The notes: generated from the letters alone by a model not told the origin. A DNA stretch of 64,000 nt from Acridotheres tristis (GCA_037013685.1 CM072906.1:7872001-7936000), one strand, 5' to 3'. Numbered from the stretch's first letter, positions 28,376 to 41,800 are shown. Numbers and translations are program-made.

Positions 28376-29371
28376 TCCCGGCTCTCTCCCGGGTGGTGGT
28401 GGCGGTCCCCGCTTGCCGTGCTCGGTGTTCCCGGCAGATGGCACCGGAGCCCCGCGGCTCCGCGGTCCCGCCAGGCGCTCCCGCAGCACCGGGAGGGAAC
28501 CGGGGGGGAACACACGGATCCCCTTTTCCAGCCCTTCTCGTCTCCGTTCTTCGGGCTCGGCGCTTTTATCCCTGCCTCATTTTCGTCAGTGTTTGCGTTT
28601 TTCAGTAAATGAGCACCGGGTGTCTGTTACAGGGAAATCCCGAAGTGTGCCAATCATTTAGCAAATATACGCCAAGTATTTTTGGAAAAAAATACTTGCT
28701 GAATAGTTCACTGAAAAATATAGTATGTACTAGTCAACCCGGGTGTAATATAAATAAAACCCCAACACCTATAAAAAATAAACAGGAGTTAGAAAAATGC
28801 AGATAGGCACTGGCTTTATACGGACAAGAAACTGCTTATTAAAAGCCCTGAGTTGCTGTCCTGACTCTTTAATTCCAGTGTCTCGAGGTGGTTCTCAAAT
28901 GGGCATCCTGAATCTGTGATTCTGCTGCAGAACCAGCACCTGGACAAACACTCACCCACCACATTTTAAGCATTCTCACGGTGTAACTTCGGTTCAGTCA
29001 CACCTAACCTTGTGAATTTTTTTCGTTAGGAACAGTTGTAGCCTCATTTTATTTTATTGTTCCTGAAGAGAGAAATGTTTTTGACTTGTTCTGTATTTCA
29101 GAGCATCTTCCTCCTGCTTTGTTCACTAAAAGCAGGGCCAGACGTATTAACTGCAGCCATAAATATTATTTTTACAGCAGAATATTTATCTTGCTGCATG
29201 GGTTGGTTGAGTTCAGGGTTGCAGACTTAAAAAACAGCTTCCCTGCCCTGAAGAACTCAGTTAATTACGGCAGATAAGGCAGGACAAATAAAAAACAAGA
29301 CAAAACTTCTCCCGCTTTGAACCACCTCTAGGGAGCAGGTCTTGGCAAGAGAAAAGAGACATTGTAAAGCT

Positions 29372-29389
29372 GTAATAATAATAATAATG
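29372..29389. repeat. (AAT)n microsatellite
   Basis: Short run of TAA/AAT triplets in AT-rich DNA. Confidence 0.85.
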
Positions 29390-29501
29390 ATAATTAATTG
29401 TATTTATAAAGCATCCCCTAATGGCTCTGGATGCTGCATAACAATTTTAAATAAAATTGAAAGCAACAACAGTAATGAGAAGCCAAATAAGGATCGGTTG
29501 T

Positions 29502-29518
29502 AAAAAAAAAAAAAAAAA
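29502..29518. repeat. Homopolymer run of 17 A
   Basis: Uninterrupted A17. No retrocopy or target-site duplication is evident beside it. Confidence 0.9.
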
Positions 29519-29952
29519 GTGTTTATTGCAGTAGATAGTAAGATTTCCATGTACTGTTTTGGGGCTCTTCTGCAGCATGGACACAGGGACATCAGTCGGG
29601 AGCAGCTGAGGATCCTGCAGTGAATTCTGCAGGCTTGCAGATTGCAGACTTTGATTACAAAGAGCAAATACATTTTACAGCCTGGTTTGCATGTCACTGT
29701 CTTCTGCTTTATTTCCTTTCTGTATCCCAGCCAGCCAGACGATGTAACTCAATGCAGCCCAATTTACGCTTTTGCTTCTGCATCGGCTTTGAGGTTTTTC
29801 TGCCTGAGTTTGATAGAGGTAAATAGATATTTATGTTCGATTTTGGAAGCAAAGAAGGGAACAAATCTGTGGGCTTTGGGGAGGATGGATCTATTCTCAT
29901 GGGGCCAGCGGGAAGTCACAGAATGGTTTGGAAGGGACCTTTTGGAAGGAGT

Positions 29953-30335
29953 CCTGGGAGGAGTGGTTGAGGGAGTTGGGGATGTTTAGCCTGGAGAAAA
30001 GGAGGCTCAGGGGTGACCTTATAATTCTGCACAACACCCTGGAAGGAGGTTGTAGCCAGGGGAGGGTCAGCATTTTCTCCCAGGGAACAGCCACAGGACA
30101 GTCTTAAACTGTACCAGGGCAGGTTTAGTCTGGACATTAGGAAGTTCTTCACAGAAAAAGTGATTAGAAAGGGTTGCCCAGGGAGGTGGTGGAGTCACCA
30201 TCCCCGGAGGTGTTTTATGGAAAGGCTGGATGTGGCACTCAGCACCATGGTCTGTTTAACAAGGCAGTGTTCTGTCATAGCTTGGACTCAGGACCTCAAA
30301 GGTCTTTTCTCCTCCTAGCTGGTTCTGTGTGACCC
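29953..30335 (+). mobile_element. CR1 LINE fragment (3' part), plus orientation
   Basis: Contains the ordered CR1 3' landmarks TTTAGCCTGGAGAA, GGAGGCTCAGGGGTGACCTT, GGAAGGAGGTTGTAG, GGACATTAGGAAGTTCTTCAC, GGTTGCCCAGGGAGGTGGTG, GAGTCACCATCCC and AGGTCTTTTC. Diverged and 5' truncated. A short segment at 29917-29941 resembles the very 3' end of a CR1 in the opposite orientation. Confidence 0.9.
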
Positions 30336-30530
30336 TGTGTGTGTGATCACAGGCCTCCCACGGGCTGGCAGACCTTTCCCCGGAGCAGGTTGCTCAGAGC
30401 CACATCCACGGCCTTGTCACTCCAAGGACGGGACACTCACATCTTCTCCGAGCAAGTTGCGCTAGCGCTTCACCCTCTGAGGGAACAATTTCTCCCCAGC
30501 ACCGCACCCAGCCGTGCTCGGCGGCTCTCT

Positions 30531-30572
30531 GTCCCCGTCCCCGTCCCCGTCCCCGTCCCCGTCCCCGTCCCC
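30531..30572. repeat. Seven perfect tandem copies of the hexamer GTCCCC
   Basis: 42 bp without interruption, about 180 bp upstream of the NXN start codon. The minus strand carries seven runs of four G, a potential G-quadruplex. Confidence 0.95.
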
Positions 30573-30754
30573 GCCGTGCCGCCGCTCCGCTCTGCGCTCC
30601 GTGCCCGGGCTCCGCTCTGAGGGGGTGGGGGGGGCCGGGCCGGGGCGGCGCTGCCCGAGGCGGGGGCGGGCGCGGCTCGGCAGCGCCCCCTGGCGGGGCG
30701 GGGCGGGGCCGGCGGGCGCGGAGCGGAGCGGGCGCGCAGCGGGAGCGGAGCGGG

Positions 30755-31072
30755 ATGGCGGGCGCGCTCACCGACGTGCTGGGAGAGGTGCTGGTGGCCG
30801 CCGACGGCGAGGAGGTGGCCGTGTCGGCGCTGGCCGCCCGCGGGGTCTCGCTGGTGGGGCTCTACTTCGGCTGCAGCCTCGGCGGCCCCTGCGCGCAGCT
30901 CGGCGCCAGCCTGGCCGCCTTCTACGGGCGCTTCAGGGGGGAGGCGGCGGCGGCCGGCGGGCAGCGCCTCGAGATCGTCTTCGTGTCGGCGGAGCAGGAG
31001 CAGCAGCAGTGGCAGGAGGCGGTGCGGGCCATGCCCTGGCTGGCGCTGCCCTTCGCCGATAAGCACCGCAAG
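30755..31072 (+). CDS. NXN: NXN (nucleoredoxin), exon 1
   Basis: Thioredoxin-family oxidoreductase of nucleus and cytosol that binds Dishevelled and tunes Wnt signalling. The exon codes 106 residues from MAGALTDVLGEVLVAADGEE to ADKHRK, and ends at an AAG/GTGAGA donor in phase 0. The segments VSLVGLYFGCSL, CAQLGASLAAFYGR, LEIVFVSAEQ and AMPWLALPF closely match the N-terminal thioredoxin-like domain of human NXN. The start is chosen because it matches the human N-terminus, sits in a good context (GCGGGATGG) and follows a CpG-island promoter. The Ala/Gly-rich linker before RLEIVFVS is shorter than I recall for the human protein. The protein continues in exon 2 at 63805. The catalytic WCPPC motif is encoded by later exons outside the window. 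Confidence 0.97.
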
Positions 31073-34000
31073 GTGAGACCCGCGGCCGGGCGGGGGGCGG
31101 CGGGGCGCGCCCCGGGCTTTGTCTGGGGGCCGCGGGGCTCGGCCGGGGCCGGGCGGCTTCCAGAAAGTTCCCGGGGGAGCCGGGGAGGTGACGGCTGCTG
31201 TCCCGCGGGGCGACGCCGTCTCGCCCGGTTCCTGCGGGGCCGGGGAGCCCTGGGCTGGGCAGCGTGGTCGGTGCGGGCGGCCGGAGGCGCTGGATGGCCC
31301 CGCAGGGCAGCGGGGCTGCAGGTGAGGTGTGAGGGCAGCAGCTCCTCCGAGCCCCGACACGGGCACGGCGGCACTCGGAGAACCCGAGGAAACCAGAGCG
31401 TGGCGTGGGCAGCGGACACGGTGGCCGTGGGCTCCTGCCCGTGGGTTTGGGCACAGAAAGGAGCCGTGGCCTCCGCCGGCCGTGGGAGGACACGCGGTGG
31501 TTGAGGAGCGAGCGAGCCCGGCTCGACTGGGAGCTGCTGGCGGAGCTGCCCGGCCAGTTTGTGGGATGGGGTTTGTTCCTCTCGTTTGGTGTGTTCGATA
31601 CTCTACAAGTTACAGCCTCTCATCCGTAGAGTTTAATCTGAAAGATAATGGACAGAAAGCACGCTAAGACCCAGACGCGGCAGGCTGTGAGGAAAAGGAA
31701 GGCACAGGCTGAGCCTCCAATTCCCAACGAGCTTAAAAGAGAAAAAAAAAAATCCTTCTTACAAATCTAATCTCTGGAAGCAATTGAGTAAGAATTGAGA
31801 AGATGGTGCCCCACAGTGCCATTTCTAAACATCTTTCTGGCTCGCGGTTGAGGCAGTGGAAGCAGCGGGCAGGCTCTGGCTCAGCTTTGGTTGGGATTGG
31901 GATAACGCTGGTACCTGCAGGGCCGGGGGTGGCTGAGCCCCCTCAGGCATCCCATGTGTGTTGGGATGAGAGAGATGACATCTTCCAGGATGGGTCTCTG
32001 AGCCCTGCTCTATTCCTTAGGTAAAGGAATTGTTTCAGGAAAAGTTGGCTGTTGTCTGGCAGCACCGTGTGATATCCCTGCTGCTGAGAAATGTGGCTTT
32101 GAAACACGGATTTGCCTTTTTTTTTTTTTCCTTGTTTGCTGCCATTTTTTGTCACTAAGCCCCCAGTTCTGCAAAAACTCTCATGTATTTTGTGCTGTGC
32201 ACCTGGATGATAATGCTGCCCAAAGCCCTCAGTTTGCCCCTTTGAAGTCCAGACATTTCTAACTGGGAGCTCACTCAAGTGATGGGTATCTGAGCAGTTT
32301 CTTGAATCAGAGGAGCTGCAACAGAAGCTTCATCCTTCAGAGAAACTGCAGTTTAACTCAGGTTTCTTTTAAACCAAACCCTCTTCCTACAGGGATGTGA
32401 AAACACTGTGGTTCCAATTACTAGCTGACCATTTCCCTACAGAATATTTCGGATTATTTAGATGGTGGGACTTCTGCTTGCCATATTTGCTTTAAAAATT
32501 CCACTGCAATGTAGTTAAATGGTTGGGAAATTGTAGAAGTGGAAGGTGGCATTAATTTTACATGCTGGCCAATGCTTCCATCTATTAGATTGCAAGAAAA
32601 CATGAAATAAAAAGATTATGGGGTCTTAAACTCTTATTCCAAGAAGCCCTGAGTTAAATTCAGGATTATTTTTGTGTGGAGTGTAAAGTAATTGAAGCTC
32701 GTGCTGTATATTTTCAAAACTAAGCAGATGTGATGTGGCTTTGGAGGAAGCTTAATCTACGGATAACAGAGAACCTATTTGTAAGTTGTAAGGGCAATTA
32801 TGTCAGGATATCAGATTTCTAAACAGGAGATTTATAACCTGTAGCTCAGGCAGTTAGAAGTTTCCTTGTATAATAGGCTGATTTTTTAAATAGTCGGGTT
32901 AATGACCTGGCTCCCCAGAAAAGCACAAACTTTCTATTTTTCAAAAACATGCCAGTGAGAGCTGGGGATGTCGAGCATATGTTCAGTACCTCACGGGCTT
33001 AATTTGTTTTAAAACAAAAGCATTAGAGGAATGTAGGCAGTGCTTTTGAGTTATAGTTCCTTTGCACTAAGGGATACTCCTAAACCCCAGCGAATTATGG
33101 AGATTTATGGGAAGAAAGGGATATTATAGATGCAGAGTAGAGACAGCAAGAGAGGTGGGAACACTGAGAGCTCTGTCCCTGGGCTCTCAGCTCCCCATCC
33201 TCGCAGGTTTTAGGGCTTGTCTGGGAGAAGCTCTGCCCAGTGGGGTGATGCCCACGCTCAAAGACCTCCAGAAGTCCTTTCTTGCCAACTCTTCCCATTG
33301 TGGGTTGGTCACTTTATCTACTGAAGCCATGAAAGCTTTGTGGTGAGATGATGGCTTCCTATCCTGTGTAAAAGCATCGTTTTGATTGCTGAGTGTTGTT
33401 GAAAAATACGACTTTTAAAGTCCATCCATCATTACCCTTCTCTGGTGTACTCTGCATTTTCCCACATCTCTCCTTCTTCCAAACCCTGGGCACCAAACGT
33501 TGATAGATCTTAAAACCCAGACTCCTTTTCTGGGTTTGCAGTACGATTCCCACAGTCCTAAAAGTAAATTAGCATCTTACTCCGATGGTTATTGGGGAAA
33601 GTAGATGGAATTGTTAAAGCAAACAGCCACTCTTCATTGAATGCTTTGGTAACTCAATAATGCCAGGGTGCAGTTACCAGGGACAACCAGTTCAATTGGA
33701 GTAACTTCAGCACACAGCAATTTTTGCCTCCAAACCAGTAATAAAAGAAAGCACTAGAAGTCAGCAAACATCTGGCCGTGGGGAAAGCCTTTGATTAATG
33801 AGAAGGATGGCATTATGCCTCTGTCTGAGCTGCAGCCAAACCTATTATTGGGTGGGATTTTTTCAAGGACACAACCAGAATGTGCCAAATGAGATTGCAG
33901 GCCTTTAACTCGTGGTGCACGTCCCTCAGTTAAGTTGTTGAGCTCTGGATTTGGGCAGCCACAGGTATCTTTTGGTAATTGATTTGTCTCCTGATAATGC

Positions 34001-37000
34001 CTGGCGTGGCTGAGCAGAGCAGTGGGGAGATGTTGCTCCGTGTCTTCCTTTTGGTCGTGGTTTTGGTTTAATGTCACCCTGTTGTTGTCTGTTTGCACGG
34101 ACATCTGCTCGAGTTCTGGAGGGTTGATTTAATAACAGCTTTAATATCCTGATTGCTGCTGAGAGCCTCAGTAGTGTAAACAGCCCCCATCTGCCTACAT
34201 GGCCTGGTGTCCCCCAGCACCCACAATGAGACATCTCCCTTCCTGCTGTCTGAAGGATCCCAGACTTCTGCTGAGCTCCACACCATCCCTGCTGCAGAGT
34301 CCACCTACACTCAGGGTGAATTTGGGTGCTTTTCAAGGCCTTATGGCACACAGGCTGTTGGAGGAGTGCTGTAGGACATCTTGATCATCTCTGCTAAAAA
34401 GTAAATCATCCACATTCTGCATTGAGTAGATCCTCTCACATGGCTCCGTGTAGGAGTGGGAGAAAGGAGAGTTGGGGTGCTGCAGGAGGAAAAGCACTTC
34501 AGTGGGAGAGCAGCAGTTTATCTTTCACTGTTGTTTATTTGCCTTTGCTTTTGTTTTTACTTGTTACTTTCTTGGCCCAGTCGTCTTCCTCATTCCTCGT
34601 TCTTTTTAATCTTGAATTTTCTCCTGACTCTTCCTTGGTGCATCCACACAGTGCTGCAGTGATGGTGGGGCTGTGCTTTGCCTCTCTTGTGTTTTGTGTT
34701 TTTCTGCTGTACTTATGCATCTGGCTGAGTGTTGTACAGATTCTTCTTGGGAAGGCTGAGATGCTTCTGTTCTGGATTTAAATAAATGCAAAACATGTTG
34801 ATTGGTTTTTTGTGATTATTCAGTCAAGTATCTGAAAATAATTTGAGGATCTCCCTTTGCTCACTCTGGTAAATTCCCTGTGGTTGGGACAGAGTGTTTT
34901 CTCTTTGTCTGAAAAGATCATCTGCCATGGGAGCCCCTCCTAATGAGATACCAGGTACTAATTTTGTAGGTAGACTTTGTACAAGAAATGGTGGGGAGTA
35001 GATAGAAATGCCATTAAATTAGACTGTCCGCAATTTTTTTGTGGAGGAAAAGAATCTTCAGACCCTTGATTACAGTTTAAGGTACACCCTGATTTTCAGG
35101 GACTCAGAACTTTTCTGTTTGAAATTGCCATCTGCTGAGGTCTGGGAGGCAAGTGGTCAGCACAGATGTGGGATTTGTCTTACAGAAGATTTTGTAAATC
35201 ACTTGAAGCAGCTTTTGAATTTCATCATATAAAAATATCTAAGTAATCACTTTCAGCTGTATTCCTGACTTTATATTTCTGGGGTGGGAATGTATATGAA
35301 ATCTTTGGCTTGCAGAGCTGTAGATTTGAAAAATATGGTCTTTTCATGACATCAGGCTATTGAGTAAGAAGCAAGGCATTAGCAGCACCAACTGATTCTT
35401 TGTTTGCTTTGAAACTTCGCTGGTTCTGAAATGTAAGAATGGGAGATGTATGAAGGGAGCAGAGGGAAGCCTGTGTGCTGTTTTTCATTGTGGCATCTTA
35501 ATCCAGATGTTGAAATGAAAACGTTCGTTTAAAAATGCACGGTTGACAATTTCATTCGTTACTCTCAGGTTGCAGGACTGAGCAAAGGAACTTTACTTTG
35601 TAAAGTAATCAGTGCAAAGTTCTTCTCCAAAAATGCATTCTTTAGAGGCTGAACACGTAACAGCTTTACAAAAGAAAGTGCAGAACAATGGAGCGTTTTT
35701 CCTTGCGATTTTGGAGACATTCAACAGCGAACTCCAATTATGAGTGAGGAATAAGCTATTCAGTATTTCCACATTGTGCAGATGACATCGAAGCCAAAAC
35801 ATTTTGACTTGTTGTTGTTGTTGTTGATGCCTTTTTTCCAAATTATTTCTGTGTGTGTTTTACACAGCTTTGCAGTCACCCTCCATACAATTAGCAGTCC
35901 TCTCATGCCAAGACCTTAATCCTGCTGTGAAATCCCCATAAGCGTCAGTAGGCTGGAAGTCTGGGGACTGTGTCCTGCTCCTGCAAGAGTTGCAAAAACA
36001 CCACTGACGTCTGTGGAGGTTACATTTCCCCCCATATCCAAAGTGCTGCTTGCCTGAGAGCTTTCCCTGGAGGAGAATTAGTATTTTAAAAGTCTTGCTG
36101 ACGTGTTGTCTGCTGTAGTGTTTATTACATCCTTCAGTGGGTAATTGCCCAGGTTTTAGGACCTGCTCTGAAAGTCCTTGGGCATCTTTCCATTATCAAA
36201 TCCTCCTGGCTCCAGGGTGGGGACAAGCAGTTTGCTGATCACATGATTGGTTCTTGGGTTTTATACACATCCCATCCCAAAAACTGGCATCAGGTTTGTG
36301 TGGCCTTTGGATGGTGGCTTCTTCAAGTGATTTAATAAGATTTTAGTTTGAAATGGAGTAGCTGTCTCCTTGTTCAGTATTCAATCCTTTTGTATTGTTA
36401 CCCACAAGTATTGCTTAGTACTAGAAAGTTTGGGTGAAGTTCATGGTGAATTCATTGCTGGCAGGTTCTGGTTTTGGAAGAGTTCAGGATGGTTTGGAGT
36501 TTTTGGATCCTTTCTCACGGACAAACTTTTAGTGTTTCAAAGCAGTACTTGGTGGGGTGAGTGTGTGGGACTGGGGTAAGGTTTCACTTCTGAATTGCAT
36601 CTGGGTAGAACTCTCTGTTTTGCATTCCTGTTTTTTTCAGCCATGCTCCCAGCATGGAAGTTGGGGCATGGTTTTAATCTAAGTCAAAACAGAAAATATT
36701 GCAGTTTTTGATGACCACACCATGAGGATTCTTGTCCCAGCCCTCCTCCCCAACAATCCAGATTCAACCTAGTGATTGACTCCTCCTTATTGCTAGAGTT
36801 TGATGTGAAATGTAGGGATCTAGGGAAGCTAAGAGGGCATGGGAGGCTGTGGTACAGCAAGCTGAACTCGGAATTCAGCAAAACAGATTTGAGCAGTGCT
36901 TGCCTGAGCATTTGTTTGATGAGAAGCTCATTGGTGTGTGTGTGTGGATTGCTTCCTCCTCCTTCCCCTCCCCATTTTTTTTATCAGGGAAACAAGTTCC

Positions 37001-38823
37001 AAGCAAAATATTCCAAAGTGATATTTAATTACTCTTTAAAATGCAACTATTTGTCTTATCAGCCATGTGGATTTCTATTTGCTGCTTTGATTTGACAGTT
37101 AGTAGTTTGTAATTTTTGAAAAGCTTACACGCTCCAGGAATCTGTGATTTTTATGCTTTTGAAAGTCGAGATGTTGAATTAACTGCAGCTTTGAACTATT
37201 CACGGATAATTTCAGGCCCCCCGCTTTCAGCAAATAACAAGCTGACTCCTGAGCTTTCAGGCTGGGTTGAATACTGAATAATCACGACTTTATAGCTGCA
37301 TGTGCTCTCTAAACTGGTTCCATGGCACATCACAGTGTAATGCACGATAGGTTTGAGATGTTTTTGTAGGCAGATCACTTTGTGCCATCTCCAGATAATA
37401 GCGGTTGGGAGAGGAGGGGGTACTGCCAGCCTGGGGAGGGTGCTGGGATTCGTTACAGCTTGAGCTTTGGGCACATTAATTCCTCTCTGTTCTTGAGGTG
37501 GGAGCCCAAATGGGGGATTTGGGGATGTTCTGGTGAGAGGGCTTTACCCAGCACTGCCTTGATGTCCCTCTGCAGAGCAGCTTTCTCTGTGCTGGCTGGA
37601 ACTGCTGCTTCTCAGCTGATGCTCTGTAGGCAAAAAACCACAATCAGAGTTAAATCTGGAGGTTGTAAATTAAAGACAGGGTCAGTAGAGAAGCTGGGAG
37701 TGGGATAAGTTGACAAGTAAGCAGATAGACCTGTTAAATTCTCTCATGGGAAAGTGAATTATGTGAGTATTTCAGATTACAACATGAGTGCCTTGTCTCA
37801 TAGCTGATCACGTTTTCATCATCTCAGTTTTCCAAGGAAAATTCAGTGTCTTACTGATTTGGCAGAGAGTACACACAACTAATGAAAGGATAGAACTAAA
37901 AAGATGCAGGAATGTTTTCTGCATATTCTCATGTCTTTCAGCACTGTGAACAATTGTAACCAACAATTAATACGTAAAGAATTTGCAGTCTTTATTTAGT
38001 GTGAGTGAGTGAGTGACTGCTGAGTTGCATCAGGGCAGTAGCTGAGCATCTGCAATCTGATCAAACCCATGCTGGGGCTCAGCAAACCCCTCTGGCCTCA
38101 AAACAAAGGGATGGGAGCCCTCAACAAGGGGTGCAGGGTCCCTGTCTGTGTGGGGAGAGTCCAAACACCACAGAGAATCTGGTTCCTACAGGATGAGTTC
38201 CTAGTGATCAGTGCTGTTCCTGGGACACAGCTGAAGGCTTGTGATGATGAAGGCAGCAGGGATACCCTAGGACAACTCTTGGATGCATCTCCAGGCAGAC
38301 AAGGCACTGTAGCAGCAGGGGGGTGTGAGACATTTATTCCTGGGTGGTTTTTGCAGCATTGGAATCTGTCCTGTCCAGCTCCAGGGTCCTTCAGCAGTAT
38401 TTTTTCTGTCTTTGCAACTGTGGCTACATCCAGCCTGACTTTAAAATATTTTAATGGAGAAAAGGTGCAAAAGTCCCTATTTAAAATGAATTTGGCAAGA
38501 GTAACCAGATTTTAGTTCCATGTTTGAGGTATAAAAAATAGCTGGTGGCATCCTCAGCTGTGGGCTGAGACCCCAGGGAGTGGGAGGCAGCTGGCACAAG
38601 GGTTCACATCCCACCAGGAGGGATCTCAGCAAGGCTGGGCTTTGACAGCTGAGAAGGGAACGTTATTTTACGTTTCAGGGCAAGGATTTAAAAATCTGGG
38701 TGAGAGTTAAGTAATGTTTGCAGAAGAGAGTATAAGACGACTGAAACAAATTGCGACTGCATGAGCGAGCCGGGGAGAGAAATTCTAGTTCTCCCTCGTT
38801 CCCAAGAGATTCCCACTGGAGAG

Positions 38824-38847
38824 ATGAAGTCATAGCTATGACTTCAT
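38824..38847. other. Perfect 24-bp palindrome in NXN intron 1
   Basis: The half-site ATGAAGTCATAG is followed at once by its exact reverse complement, with no spacer. Each arm contains TGAAGTCA, similar to a bZIP (AP-1/CRE-like) half-site. Confidence 0.95.
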
Positions 38848-41800
38848 TAATGTTAGCTCAGGATGCTGACAAATGAGCCCCTTTGGTTTGTGTCAAGCTG
38901 ATGAGGACACTGCTCTGGCTCTCTCCCCGTGCCCTGGCACTCACTGCCCTTGCCATGACAGTGGCAGAAGCAGGCACTGCTTCCCCAGGCAAGCTGATCC
39001 AGCTCAGCATTTGCTTTTGAATTTCCACTGTTTCATCCTTCATTGCAGCTCTGAGAAATCCTGCTGGGCACAAGGCAGCAGCCCAGGGATGGATGAGCAG
39101 CAGCCTTGCTGTAGCCAAAATATCTCCATCAACACCCGAGCCTGTGCCTGGTGTGGGGAGCATTAATGGTACCAGCAGTTCCAGCCTGGCTTCCAGAGCA
39201 AACACAGGGGTGTAGGATCTCACCCTCATGACTCTCAGCATTGCTCTAAGAGTCCCTTTTGGAAAAAGTGTGAAATTTATTGTAATACATACTGAGGATC
39301 TTACGGCGGATCTGAGCTGCTAAATCCTCTAAACCTGAGCCTGTAACTTCATTGACAGGGCCTCTCACTTCACTCAGCTCCAAGCTTATGGTTTCACTGC
39401 TCCAATATTTTTCCATACATGGAAGCATTCCTGCCCCAGCCTGGGCTAATCCTGACATGCCACTGCATCTGGATGTTAGCTCATTTCTCGCAGCTGACAC
39501 TGTGCAAAGGCAGATGTCTGAACTTACTTATGTTTAAATAGATGTAATTCAGCCAGCAAAAGTCTCACTCCATAGGTGAGCATGGGGAGAAAAAAAAAAG
39601 AAAGGAAAAAAGGTGTTTTTCCATTTTATGAAGCTCCCAGGGCTGTTGGGTGGATGAATTGCTCACCAGGAATGCCATACTTTGGGAATGTATAATTTAA
39701 TTTGCAGAGGGGTGACAAAACACGGATTTGTTGTCTCTAAACCCATATCCTTGCTGTGCCTCTGTCAGTGGAGAGGGGCCCCCACCCATCCCACCAGAGG
39801 ATGCTCCTGGTCACTCTGCTCTGCTCTGCTGGCTCTTCAAAGCCTCGGGGCTGTTTGATGTGTATTTAGCAGCTCAGTGGAGCTGGGACTGCTGCACTCC
39901 TGCAACTGAGCCGAACGCCTCGGCCATACCAGAGAAAGAGATGCTTGTGCTGCTGAGCTGGGGGCCTGTTTATAATCCCTTCCTCACCAGGGCGGGCTGT
40001 AGCATTTAATTAAATGTCTGTGAGGTGCTCTGCGAGCCTCTGCTGAAAGGCCCTGCGTGAGGGCAGTGCCTCTGAATAAAAGCTGGAGACCTTCCCCAGC
40101 CGCCAGGAAAGAGTTGGAGCTGAAGCAGTGAGACCCAAGCTGTTGAATCTGAACAGATGTTGGTTCTCCCCCACTTGGGTATTCAAAAGGATTATTCTGC
40201 CTCTCCCAAAATAATGGAGAAACACAGGGATTGATTTTAGTGGTGTTGCCAGGGATCTCGGCTCCATCCCCTCGTGCTCGCTGCTGGTTGAAAGGTTGCA
40301 TGCTGGGCTGGAGATGTGTGTGCAGTGTTTTGGTTGTGAGCTTGTGTTTGCAGCTCAGCATCCACTTGCCTGGCCCTCACTGGGGGTCCCGGTTTGTCCA
40401 CTCTTTGCTTGGCTGCTGCTGTTGTGTGCAGGAGTAAGACAAGCTGAACTGAGCCAGGATAAAACAGGTTTCAAATGAACCAAGCTGTGTGATGGCGTGG
40501 GAAGGAGATGACAATTTCCAGATCTGCTGTCAGATCTGTGAAGCAAATGAAACTTCCTTTGTGTGACTGTTTCAACCCCTGAGAACCAAGTGAGTCCAGG
40601 AGCTGTTGGGGTCTCTGGTGTCCCCAGCCCCACTGAGGGTCTGCTGTCCCTGTGTCTGCCCTTCCAAATGCAGCTCAGGGTCTGAGCAACAGCAGCACCC
40701 TGGTCCTTATGCACAGTCTTGGATCTGGTGGGATTTTCAGCATCAGACAAGTCACCAGAACATTAGAAATCTTCTTCCCCTTCATGTTTTTTCTCACTAC
40801 TGTTCTGTCGCTCTCAGAGCAAATCAAAGGGCACCAGGCTACAAATCCTGCCTTGCAAGTACTGCCTGGGTGTTTGGCTTGCAGGATTGCTCCTCTTTTA
40901 TCAGCTGATATCTGGTGTTTTAAGAGGGCAGGGAGCTGTGCTTATTTGCTTCTGAGAGGCTGATGACTATGAGCTGATTTTTTAGGATGCTCTCTTTTTG
41001 TTTCAGATTTGTGGCCATAGAACAGAGGTCCCTGTGCTGTTACATTACAGGCTGCTTCTAATGAGCTCTTGCCTGTAATCTCTGCTTGGAAATTTGCAGA
41101 TAGCTTCGTGCTTAGGGAAATCCTGCTGGCTTCACCCCATGGGCAGGGAAGCAGAGGTGAGAGGGGGCTGAGGGCTGGATGAGTGACCCGAGTGGGGCTG
41201 TGCTGCTGCCACAGCCATGATTTCCAGGTGCCAGCGCTCGTAGGAAAGGCCCCATGTCACACAGCACATGAACATGACCCTGAGATTGTGCTCTGCTTCC
41301 CTCAGCCATTGCCCCCCGCTGCTGCTGTGCCGTGTGCTTCCAAAATCGCTTCGTTCCAGGGTTAGAAAAGACCCATTTTTGTGTCCTAACGCGCTGGATT
41401 TCACAGATAGAGGAAGGGGAAAGGTCTTAATGCCTGCAGCTTGATCTGCTAATCTGAAAGCATGGGAAGTTGTTCCTGGGGAGATTTGCTGCCTGGCTTT
41501 CTCAATGCAGCTTTGCACAAATAGGCTTCGTTCCTACAATGAGCCAGAGCAGCTGGATGCCTCCCACCAAGATTGCTGATATTTAGGTCTTTGATTTTGG
41601 CGGAGACACACAGCAATAAATTAAATGGGATGGGGAATTTCAGAGAGTAGTACAGATGGTGGGAAGCTGAGGGTAGGGACTATTTAAGTGCTAACTTATG
41701 GCACAGCTTCCACTCCTTTCTTTCTTAAAGAAATGGAAAATGCTGTGGGCTGCTGTTGCAGGGATTTTGCCTCCTCCTTGTCTTCAGAGACCTGCAGACC

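Larger units (their letters stand above)
28376..29916. other. Intergenic region with an AT-rich tract and simple repeats
   Basis: The first 200 bp (28376-28580) are GC-rich, then the sequence becomes AT-rich. It contains an (AAT)n-like run at 29372-29389 and a run of 17 A at 29502-29518. No gene is recognised. Confidence 0.55.
30490..31560. promoter_or_regulatory. CpG island and promoter of NXN
   Basis: Very high GC and CpG content surrounds NXN exon 1. No TATA box is seen. Clustered GGGGCGGGG Sp1-type boxes lie at 30694-30715, immediately upstream of the start codon, and a hexamer repeat lies at 30531-30572. Transcription should start between these and 30755. Confidence 0.75.

Noticed and set aside
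29502..29518. A17 run as a sign of a processed pseudogene
   Set aside because: The upstream sequence shows no coding remnant and I could not find a flanking target-site duplication.
30470..31504. Open frames of 182, 298 and other lengths overlapping NXN exon 1
   Set aside because: They are shadows of the GC-rich NXN first exon and its CpG island. Only the frame from 30755 matches NXN.
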